Assembly: GCA_965116685.1 (NCBI GenBank)
Contig: OZ220707.1
Location: 1,178,001-1,242,000 of the forward strand
Direction: 5' to 3'
DNA from: Bin80 sp965116685
Lineage (GTDB): Bacteria; Bacteroidota; Rhodothermia; Rhodothermales; Bin80
Length of the DNA: 64,000 bases
The translations under genes were made by a program, and so were the position numbers. Positions within the stretch are counted from its first letter, which is position 1. Each line of letters begins with the position of its first letter. The notes under the pieces are model-generated. The model searched no databases and was not told the DNA's origin. It was given only the letters and a program-made list of their open reading frames with translations. Of the stretch, positions 45,028 to 52,096 are shown in pieces.

Positions 45028-46353
45028 ATGCCAAGATTATTGTTGCTCCTCCTACTGTCGTTCTGGACCACTGCTGTCGTTGCCCAAAAGCCGAACATTG
45101 TTCTCATTGTAGCGGATGATCTTGGATATGGGGATCTCTCGGCATACGGGGCTGACGATTTGCATTCACCTGCTCTTGATAGCCTGGCTACCGCTGGTGT
45201 CCGCTTCACGCAGTTCTATGCCAACTCACCCGTTTGCTCACCAACCAGAGCCTCCCTGCTCTCCGGTCGCTATCCTCCACTGGTCGGCGTCCCTGGGGTC
45301 ATACGTACACGCGCCACCGATAATTGGGGAAACCTCGCAGAAGATGTTCACCTGCTGCCGGAAATGCTTCGTAGCCATGGGTACCACACAGCAATGGTAG
45401 GAAAATGGCATCTCGGATTGGATGCTCCGGACCGTCCCATTGATCGAGGATTTGAGCATTTTGAAGGCTTCCTGGGAGATATGATGGATGATTACTACCA
45501 TCACCGGCGCCATGGCCTGAACTATATGCGCCATGGAGAACAAGTCATTCATCCAGAGGGACATGCGACCGATCTGTTTTCCGACTGGGCAGTGCGCTAT
45601 ATTGAAAGCCGCACAGCCTCCCCAGCACCATTCTTCCTGTATCTGGCCTACAATGCGCCTCATACTCCCATCCAGCCACCTGATGAATGGGTTGACCGGG
45701 TCCAGGAGCGTGAACCTGGCATTGACACGACCAGAGTAAAACTTGTCGCCCTGATTGAACATATGGACGATGGGATCGGACAGGTTCTTCAAGCCTTACA
45801 TGAAAACGGGTTCCATGACAATACGCTTGTGATGTTTGTCAGTGATAATGGTGGCCAGCTCAATGTAGGGGCAGATAATGGCCCGTTACGTGAAGGAAAG
45901 GGGACTGTGTATGAAGGAGGGATTCGAGTTCCGGCGATTGCTTCCTGGCCGGGGCATAGCTCTCCCAATACAGAGAACCATGCTCTATTGACGACTATGG
46001 ACATTTATCCAACCCTTCTCGAAACAGCAGGGGTCCGAATTCCACATAAGATTGACGGACTCAGCTTTCTTGATTCATTCCGGGGTGACCCGGAACCGGA
46101 CCCCGACCGAATCCTCTTTTTCTCCAGACGGGAAGGAGGCCTCCGTTTTAATGGGAAAACAATTGAAGCCGTTCGAAAAGGCCCCTGGAAACTGGTTCAC
46201 AACAGCCCCTACGCTTCATTGGAGTTATATAATCTAAAGCAGGATCCACTCGAAACTACGGACTTGTCCGCAACAGAACCAGAAATCTTTCGTCAACTCG
46301 CTGCCGCACTGCGACAATACATACAGGACAGCGGGCAAGTACCGTGGCAATAA
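45028..46353 (+). CDS. Exported sulfatase (arylsulfatase family)
   Basis: Hydrolyses sulfate esters, probably of host or algal polysaccharides. MPRLLLLLLLSFWTTAVVAQ is a signal peptide. NIVLIVADDLGYGDLSAYG supplies metal-binding aspartates, and SPVCSPTRASLLSGRYP holds the C-x-P-x-R motif whose cysteine (about residue 70) is converted to formylglycine. MVGKWHLG and VMFVSDNGGQ are further active-site blocks. ATG at 45028 is chosen for the signal peptide over TTG at 44980. Product 441 aa. No sulfatase-maturase is in the window. Confidence 0.93.
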   Translation: MPRLLLLLLLSFWTTAVVAQKPNIVLIVADDLGYGDLSAYGADDLHSPALDSLATAGVRFTQFYANSPVCSPTRASLLSGRYPPLVGVPGVIRTRATDNWGNLAEDVHLLPEMLRSHGYHTAMVGKWHLGLDAPDRPIDRGFEHFEGFLGDMMDDYYHHRRHGLNYMRHGEQVIHPEGHATDLFSDWAVRYIESRTASPAPFFLYLAYNAPHTPIQPPDEWVDRVQEREPGIDTTRVKLVALIEHMDDGIGQVLQALHENGFHDNTLVMFVSDNGGQLNVGADNGPLREGKGTVYEGGIRVPAIASWPGHSSPNTENHALLTTMDIYPTLLETAGVRIPHKIDGLSFLDSFRGDPEPDPDRILFFSRREGGLRFNGKTIEAVRKGPWKLVHNSPYASLELYNLKQDPLETTDLSATEPEIFRQLAAALRQYIQDSGQVPWQ

Positions 46354-46368
46354 TCTGGATCTGCTGTG

Positions 46369-46404
46369 CCATAGGAGTACAAGGGTAGACCAGGGTATCA
46401 CTAC
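46369..46404 (+). repeat. 36-bp direct repeat, left copy
   Basis: Begins CCATAGGAGTACAAGGG; matches 49414-49449 at 31 of 36 positions without gaps. The pair brackets a segment of about 3 kb holding the interrupted gene, the TnpB element and the PIN gene. Confidence 0.7.
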
Positions 46405-46545
46405 GAAGACCACGGCCTCGTATCTTCCTGGTCACTAGGAGTTGTTGGCCTCTTCATCGTGAGATTTCACCGGATAAAACTCTAGCTAGCGTATGCTCCA
46501 GACGCATGCATAACTCACTTGTCAAATACGTCACAGCTGTGTTCA
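46405..46545 (-). pseudogene. Remnant of a Gfo/Idh/MocA oxidoreductase C-terminus
   Basis: On the minus strand, fragments YLTSELCMRLEHTL and, after a frameshift, YPVKSHDEEANN can be read. They correspond to CLTSEICMRLERTL and DPVKEKFHDEEANS at the end of the intact oxidoreductase at 50649-51971. The DNA also aligns directly with 50655-50790. Only the last 45 or so codons remain. It is either a relic of a tandem duplicate or a trace of rearrangement. The rest of the gap to 46766 has no gene that I can support. Confidence 0.72.
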
Positions 46546-46766
46546 ACGACAAACAAAAAACAAGTTACGGGAGGGACCATCCCTGAGGGTGATTTGGAGA
46601 GGATACTGCAGAAATACCCGTGAAACTTATCTTTTTACCAAATTGTTATTAGTAGAATGGAGTGGGGAATGGTACAACCCCGCTTTTTTGGTATTCTTTT
46701 GGTTCATCCGTATGCACAGACAATATTTTCGCGAATCGTGTCTGTCCACATAGCTCATAAACCTAC

Positions 46767-46787
46767 ATGTCGCTCACGGAAACTAAT
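46767..46787 (+). pseudogene. First seven codons of the interrupted gene
   Basis: ATG TCG CTC ACG GAA ACT AAT encodes MSLTETN. The next base begins the TnpB element. If 46788-48190 (the element plus one AAACTAAT copy) is removed, these codons join in frame to CAT AAC AGC at 48191, giving MSLTETNHNSNTYHG as the original N-terminus of the protein at 48152-48961. Confidence 0.8.
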
Positions 46788-46808
46788 GGGAATTATATAC
46801 GTGAGTGA

Positions 46809-46841
46809 CCTGAAGTCATGCAACCTTTTCATGGCTTCAGG
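46809..46841 (+). other. Subterminal hairpin at the left end of the TnpB element
   Basis: CCTGAAGTCATG (46809-46820) pairs with CATGGCTTCAGG (46830-46841) over 12 positions, including one G-T wobble, with a 9-nt loop. It begins inside the terminal repeat. Such subterminal hairpins recall IS200/IS605 ends. Confidence 0.7.
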
Positions 46842-46911
46842 GTTAACGGACACAATAGGATGGGCGACCATCCACCCTATTGCTTACCATAATATCACCT
46901 CGATTGATACC

Positions 46912-48155
46912 ATGCCCGTTAAGGGATTGAACGAAAAAGAGCAAACCAGTTTCCAATACCGAAGCATCCGCTATCGGCTATTGCCGGGAACGCAATCCAA
47001 GGCAAAGAAACTGGCGGGACTGGCAGGTGCCTGTCGATTCGTTTGGAATGCAATGCTGGCACAGCAGAACGAAGCCTACGCCAAAGCGAAAGAGTCTGAA
47101 GAGAAGCCCCCTCGACGAGTTTCTTCTCTCTCGGCAAACGATTCAAGGAACTGCGGGATCATGTGGACTGGCTGCCCGAATACTCGTTTGCCATTACCCG
47201 GTACACCTTGAAGTACCAGGCAGATGCCTGGCAGGCGTACTTCAAACAGCAAAGGGAGCGTCCCAGATTCCACTCCAGAGGGCACAGTACACCGTCCTTT
47301 ACGATCCCTGACAACGTTAAGATCAAAGACGGGAAGCTACTCATTCCCAAACTGGGATACGTACAGATTCGCGGTAACAACCCGTATACCGATGGCAAGC
47401 CGGTCAAGGCGGTCGTCAAGAAACTGGCAGGCAAGTGGTATGTCACGGTTTGCTACAGAGTAGAGCTGCCTGAACTGCCGGACAATGGAATTACCGTGGG
47501 GATTGACCGGAATTGCGGTCAGGTTGCTGCAACCTATTCAGACGGGGAGCAGGAGATCATCCAGCAACCGGAGATTAAACGTAAGACGGCAAAGCTGCAC
47601 CGGTATCAACGGCAGTTGGCCCGGCAACAAAAAGGATCCAATCACAGGAAGCGTACGAAACTGAAGATCCAGAAAGTTCATCGAAGTATTGCCAATACCC
47701 GTACGAATGCAAATCATCAAGCGTCCCGGAGGATCGCCAACCGATCCTCGACCGCAGTACTGGAAGACTTGAATATCCAGAACATGACTTCCAGTGCCAA
47801 AGGTACCGTAGAGAATCCCGGTACAAACGTCAACGCGAAGGCTGGACTGAACCGAGAGATCCTGAAAACCGGATGGGGACAGTTGGATCAAATGCTGGAA
47901 TACAAATGCCGGAAGGTTATTAAGGTCCCTGCCCCTTATACGAGTCAGGACTGTAACATATGTGGACACCGGGATAAAGAGAACCGGAAGACACAAAGCA
48001 AATTCAAGTGTATGTCCTGTGGACATGCGGATCATGCCGACCTGAACGCGGCGGCAAACATACTGGCCTCCGGGATTGGGGCAACTGCACAGCGAGAGGC
48101 GTTCGGGTTACCGACCTCTATGACCTGTGAAATGGATACGCGGAGGGCCCCATGA
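46912..48155 (+). pseudogene. tnpB: TnpB RNA-guided nuclease, frameshifted
   Basis: IS605-family OrfB/TnpB. The N-terminal part (MPVKGLNEKEQTSFQYRSIR to about codon 66) is in one frame. After a five-C run at 47107-47111 the protein continues in another frame (SFFSLGKRFKELRDHVDWLP). One missing C would explain the shift. The RuvC residues are intact: D in TVGIDRNCGQVA, E in AVLEDLNIQNM, D in HADHADLNAAAN. The zinc finger is CNICG...CMSCG. TnpB uses an RNA from the 3' end of its gene. Here it may be dead, rescued by frameshifting, or a sequencing error in the C run. Upstream in-frame codons to 46657 are outside the element and not part of the gene. Confidence 0.82.
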
Positions 48156-48961
48156 TGTGGGTCACTGATGTATATAATTCCCAAACTAATCATAACAGCA
48201 ACACCTATCACGGGAATGAGTCCAACTCCAGCCGCCAAGTAGAGTTATGTTTGAATGGAATTTTCAGTCCCAAGGAATTCCATGACAGTGTAAAGGAATT
48301 TGTGGGTTTGATTATTTCGGTTTCCGAGAATATATCCCCTGAAACAGAGGCTTCGGCATGGATAATGTCCGTCGCTGAAGGTAGTATGGTCATACGAGCA
48401 ACCCCCCATTCGGATAAACCGGATGTAATAGAAACTGTTGAAAGATCCGCCACTGCAATAAATCGGGGGCTTCAGAACCTCGAGTCGGGCACTGGGCATG
48501 AATGGCCAGATTTGTTCTTGGAAAACGCAGTCAAGCATGTGAGGAATTTGGCAAAACTTGTTGAATCTACCAAGGGTGATAAGAGTGCAAAAATCGGATC
48601 CAATGGGATCTCAGTTTCTCTTTCTTCTCGTATTGCTAGAAATGCCCACACATTGCTAGAACCACGGCCTTCCCACACAGCATACGGAAACGTTGAGGGC
48701 AAGTTGGGCACCATTTCAGTTCGCAAAGGGTTTCGACTAGTCGTATACCGAAGCTTGGACGGCAGAGCCGTAAAATGTGAACCTACGGAGTCAAGCGTAG
48801 AGTCGGAAGCAATAAAAGCATTTGGCAAAAGAGTTTCCGTCGAAGGTGTTGTTAAATACAACGGTAGAGGCATACCAACGAGCGTAGCTGCCAGACGAAT
48901 AAGAGTGTTTAGGCCAGACAGCGAATTAACACCGCTTTCTGAAATACGTAACCTGTTTTAA
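48152..48961 (+). CDS. Hypothetical protein with element-derived start, partner of the PIN gene
   Basis: A 269-aa protein of unknown family. The first ten or so codons (from ATG 48152 or 48155) come from the right end of the inserted element. The original N-terminus, MSLTETN, lies at 46767. A soluble alpha/beta-looking N-terminal half with DSVKEFVGLIISVSENIS precedes a basic C-terminal half (GKRVSVEGVVKYNGRGIPT, a small beta-barrel-like patch). It stops at the start codon region of the PIN gene (TAAATG), so the two are coupled. It could be an antitoxin-like or regulatory partner, but no motif proves that. Confidence 0.6.
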   Translation: MMWVTDVYNSQTNHNSNTYHGNESNSSRQVELCLNGIFSPKEFHDSVKEFVGLIISVSENISPETEASAWIMSVAEGSMVIRATPHSDKPDVIETVERSATAINRGLQNLESGTGHEWPDLFLENAVKHVRNLAKLVESTKGDKSAKIGSNGISVSLSSRIARNAHTLLEPRPSHTAYGNVEGKLGTISVRKGFRLVVYRSLDGRAVKCEPTESSVESEAIKAFGKRVSVEGVVKYNGRGIPTSVAARRIRVFRPDSELTPLSEIRNLF

Positions 48962-49240
48962 ATGAGTGCGGAAAAGGGAGTTGAAAGACGCTATTGGGAT
49001 AGTTGTATATTTATTAGCTACCTCAAAGATGAGTCTAACAGGCGAAGTCAGTGCTTACCCATAATCAAGTCTGCCGAATCCGGCAGAACCAAAATCATAA
49101 CCTCGGCACTCACCCTAGCCGAAGTTTTTTGGATTGAGAAAAGGTCCACACCAGACAGTGAGGTAAAAAAGAGGATTAAAGATTTTTTTGACTACAGCTT
49201 TATTGGCATTTCAGATCTTACTAGCCCGTCTTTAACGTGA
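48962..49240 (+). pseudogene. PIN-domain ribonuclease, truncated
   Basis: RRYWDSCIFISYLKDE opens a PIN domain with the first catalytic aspartate (residue 13). SALTLAEVFWIEK supplies the conserved glutamate (residue 54). The product ends at 92 aa after FIGISDLTSPSLT, before the later catalytic aspartates expected near residues 100-125, so the nuclease is incomplete. PIN proteins are often VapC-type RNase toxins. The 61 bases that follow do not restore the domain. The break coincides with an inverted repeat at 49225-49260. Confidence 0.7.
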
Positions 49241-49260
49241 GGCCTCTTGAGAAAGACGGG
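49225..49260. repeat. Inverted repeat at the PIN truncation point
   Basis: CCCGTCTTT (49225-49233) and AAAGACGGG (49252-49260) form a perfect 9-bp stem with an 18-nt loop. There is no T-run, so it is unlikely to be a terminator. A 60-codon frame over 49237-49419 (MRPLEKDGLASKARLPEKF...) has no recognisable identity. Confidence 0.55.
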
Positions 49261-49413
49261 TTAGCAAGCAAAGCGCGCTTACCGGAAAAATTTGTGCTGG
49301 ATGTAGTAGTGGAGACAGTAGCAAAATTCCATGAAGTATGGAGGACAGAGAAAAACAATCTTGCGTTTTCAAAAGACATGATCAAAGTAATTGACAAGCA
49401 TTTGACCCGTAGT

Positions 49414-49449
49414 CCATAGAAGTACAAGGATAGACCAAGAGATCACTAC
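49414..49449 (+). repeat. 36-bp direct repeat, right copy
   Basis: Begins CCATAGAAGTACAAGG and matches 46369-46404 at 31 of 36 positions. From here to 49741 I see no gene. Confidence 0.7.
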
Positions 49450-49741
49450 AACAACTATAGGCCTAGTCACGAACCGGTGCCAATAAAAACAGGGGCTTAC
49501 ATCGTTGGGTGGAGGTTGTGGCCAAAAGCTCGTGTTGTGTATATTTGGGAGTTCATGCTGCATCCCCGGCCTTCCGGGGCAAAGGCAGGAGGCCCTTGAT
49601 ACGGGCACGGGGCAAATTACCCCGACCATTGGGCCGGATACTGAGCAGGATCGTATGGCAACGCAATCCGCGAAGCTTACAGTTGGCACGTTGTTAACTC
49701 AGCCATATAAAACATCCTCTACAAGCCATAAAAGCGGAATA

Positions 49742-50464
49742 ATGAAAAACCATTTTATAACCACTTCGATGCTTTTTTCAATCGCATTGTTTACGTCATG
49801 CGAGATGTCAAACGAAATTAGATTGTTTAATGGAGAGTCGCTTGAAGGCTGGGAGGGGCCACATACTGTTTTCAGGGTAGAGCAGGGAGCTATTATTGGA
49901 GGCACCTTAGAAGCACCATTGGATGAAACCGGCTATTTGTGTACGGAAGAGACCTATGACAATTTCAATTTAAAGTTGTCCGCAAAATTTATAACCCATG
50001 GTGCAAATATTAATGGAGGCATAAGCTTTAGAGCTAAACGCGTGACCAACTCCAATGAAGTGATGGGGTATCAAGCTGACATAGGATATTTAGATATCAA
50101 TGCGATCCCCATATTCTCTGATTACACACCTGCTGATACTACAGGCTTTTATCCTCTCTGGGGTAGCCTGGTAGATGAAAATCGGGATGATACCACACGA
50201 TACCCAAGACCTGATATCTTTCCTGCCATAATTCTTAAGGTGGCGGACAAAGAGCTGATTGAGGAAATTATTGACCCGTATGATTGGAATGAGATTGCTA
50301 TCACGGCCTCTGGAACAGAAATTGAAATTAAAATCAATGGGGTTACAACGGCTGAATTCGCAGAGACATATGATGTACCTTCAAACGGTAGTATATGCTT
50401 GCAAGCACACTCGGGAGGACCATATGAAATATGGTATCAAGACATTGTACTAGAGCAATTATAA
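49742..50464 (+). CDS. DUF1080 / 3-keto-disaccharide hydrolase-type lipoprotein
   Basis: A 240-aa exported lipoprotein. MKNHFITTSMLFSIALFTSC is a signal with a lipobox ending at cysteine 20. The domain starts LFNGESLEGWEG, the hallmark of the DUF1080 concanavalin-like fold, and continues with NINGGISFRAKR and a final EIWYQDIVLEQL. Some members cleave 3-keto-glycosides. An intact Gfo/Idh/MocA oxidoreductase follows convergently, and such oxidoreductases can make keto-sugars, so a shared sugar-oxidation pathway is plausible. ATG at 49742 is set by the signal peptide. Confidence 0.85.
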   Translation: MKNHFITTSMLFSIALFTSCEMSNEIRLFNGESLEGWEGPHTVFRVEQGAIIGGTLEAPLDETGYLCTEETYDNFNLKLSAKFITHGANINGGISFRAKRVTNSNEVMGYQADIGYLDINAIPIFSDYTPADTTGFYPLWGSLVDENRDDTTRYPRPDIFPAIILKVADKELIEEIIDPYDWNEIAITASGTEIEIKINGVTTAEFAETYDVPSNGSICLQAHSGGPYEIWYQDIVLEQL

Positions 50465-50648
50465 AAGAATCGCTCGTAGCGGTGCTGATGTTTTTGTTCT
50501 GCTGTTGCAGCCTCCCTGCATGCGATGATAGCATCTTGCTGGTCGGGAGTCCCACCTGACAAAAAGCAGCAGACACGCCTGCCTTTCAGCGTAAGCACGG
50601 TGCTGTCGGTTGGATGAACCTCCGAGGCATCGAGGTTGATGTACCTCG

Positions 50649-51971
50649 TTACAACGACCACGGCCCCCGCATCTTCCTAGTGACTAGGCTGTTGGCCTCT
50701 TCGTCATGAAACTTCTCTTTCACTGGATCAAACTTCAGCGTGCGTTCCAGACGCATGCAGATCTCACTGGTCAAACAGGCGACGGATGAGCTATGACCAA
50801 TTTCGATATCACATATAGGCTGGCTTCTCGTCTTGATGCAATTCAAAAAGTCTCTTCGATGGTCGTTACTATGGTAGAGACATGTATCGCTGGGTTTCAT
50901 TTCGAGGGTAAGCAGACGCTCATCGGAAGCCCAGATATCCCCGCGACTGACCCCAACCCATCCCTCTGTACCGATGAACTGGATCATTCCATCATGTGGC
51001 CCCTTCTTCTTAATGATTGGAGGGTGGTCTGCATACATCAGTGTGAGTTCCTCTTCCTCTGCATCGTTGGTATGGACAATCTTCACTGGGCCTGATCGAT
51101 CGAGACCTAACCCCCAGAGAGAAATGTCAAAATTGTGTGCTCCCCAGTCTGCCACATGTCCTGCGGAGTAGGGCCTCCATGCACGCCAGGCACCCTCGTC
51201 CGTATTATATCCTCCACTGACTCGTTTACTGTGGTACGGAGCGGACGGGGCATTGCCAAGCCACAACTCATACAGGAAGCCCTCCGGCACCGGTTCCTCT
51301 CCGTGTGGGAACGGTTTGGAAATCCCTCCGACCTGTGCATACACCTTCTGTACCTCTCCGATATATCCATTGCGGACCAACTCACAGGCGTGGCGAAAAC
51401 GCTGGCCTGATCGCTGCTGGCTTCCGGTCTGGAAAACGGACCCATACTTTCTCACCGCTTTCACCATCAACCGACCTTCACGGATCGTTCGAGCCAGCGG
51501 CTTCTCACTGTACATATCTTTCCCTGCCTTGGCTGCTGCTACGGCCATGTATGCATGCCAATGATCCGGGAGTGCAAGGCACACGGCATCAATATCCTTC
51601 CGCTCCAGAACCTGCCAGAAAAATTCGTACCCGTCACAGCCGGCATAGGAGGCCATACCGCTATTCTCTGCATAGGTCGACTCAACGAGCTCGCGAGCCG
51701 GTTCACGTCCTTTCAGTCCGCTCCCGGCATAATTGTCTCCAGATGTATTCACATCGCACACCGCCAAAACCTGAACGTCTGGCTTTCCGATGAACCCCCG
51801 CAGATTATTGATCCCCATACTGCCCATCCCAATAAACCCCATGTTTATTCGCTCACTAGGGGCGGGACGATGACCTCGTCCGAGTGCGGATGCGGGTATA
51901 ATGATGGGGAGCGCCGCTGCACTTCCCATACCTTTCAAAAAACTGCGACGAGTAACCGTTCTGGATTTCAT
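50649..51971 (-). CDS. Tat-exported Gfo/Idh/MocA-family oxidoreductase
   Basis: A 440-aa NAD(P)-dependent sugar or inositol-type dehydrogenase. MKSRTVTRRSFLKGMGSAAA is a twin-arginine signal (RRSFLKG). The Rossmann fold starts INMGFIGMGSMGINNLRGF. The family EKP motif is DMYSEKPLARTIREG, and GAHNFDISLWGLG carries the catalytic-type histidine. Its likely partner is the DUF1080 protein. ATG at 51971 is fixed by the Tat signal; the open frame runs to 52073, into the ISL3 left end. About 185 bp between the two genes contain no gene. Confidence 0.9.
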   Translation of the reverse strand: MKSRTVTRRSFLKGMGSAAALPIIIPASALGRGHRPAPSERINMGFIGMGSMGINNLRGFIGKPDVQVLAVCDVNTSGDNYAGSGLKGREPARELVESTYAENSGMASYAGCDGYEFFWQVLERKDIDAVCLALPDHWHAYMAVAAAKAGKDMYSEKPLARTIREGRLMVKAVRKYGSVFQTGSQQRSGQRFRHACELVRNGYIGEVQKVYAQVGGISKPFPHGEEPVPEGFLYELWLGNAPSAPYHSKRVSGGYNTDEGAWRAWRPYSAGHVADWGAHNFDISLWGLGLDRSGPVKIVHTNDAEEEELTLMYADHPPIIKKKGPHDGMIQFIGTEGWVGVSRGDIWASDERLLTLEMKPSDTCLYHSNDHRRDFLNCIKTRSQPICDIEIGHSSSVACLTSEICMRLERTLKFDPVKEKFHDEEANSLVTRKMRGPWSL

Positions 51972-52096
51972 TTGTTTTGGTGTTGACCTTGTACAAGCAC
52001 AAGATAAGATTCTGGTGTGATGATTCCTAGTTTGTTGGGGCTTCCCCTTTTTGAGTGGGTTTGAAGTTAGCATATACGATCAACGACTACTATCTA

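Larger units (their letters stand above)
46788..48182 (+). mobile_element. TnpB-carrying element with terminal inverted repeats and 8-bp target duplication
   Basis: The 1395-bp element is bounded by inverted repeats: 46788-46810 (starts GGGAATTATATAC) and 48160-48182 (ends TATATAATTCCC), 21 of 23 positions complementary. The 8-bp AAACTAAT is present on both sides (46780-46787 and 48183-48190). IS200/IS605 elements, the usual tnpB carriers, have neither terminal inverted repeats nor target duplications. The only gene inside is tnpB; no DDE or tyrosine transposase is present, so it is non-autonomous. It interrupts a coding sequence after codon 7. Confidence 0.85.

Noticed and set aside
46657..46911. 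Upstream extension of the tnpB frame to 46657
   Set aside because: It runs outside the element boundary at 46788 and across the interrupted gene; the family N-terminus begins near 46912.
49237..49419. 60-codon frame after the PIN gene, considered as the missing PIN C-terminus
   Set aside because: It lacks the conserved acidic residues of the PIN second half and does not join by a single frameshift.
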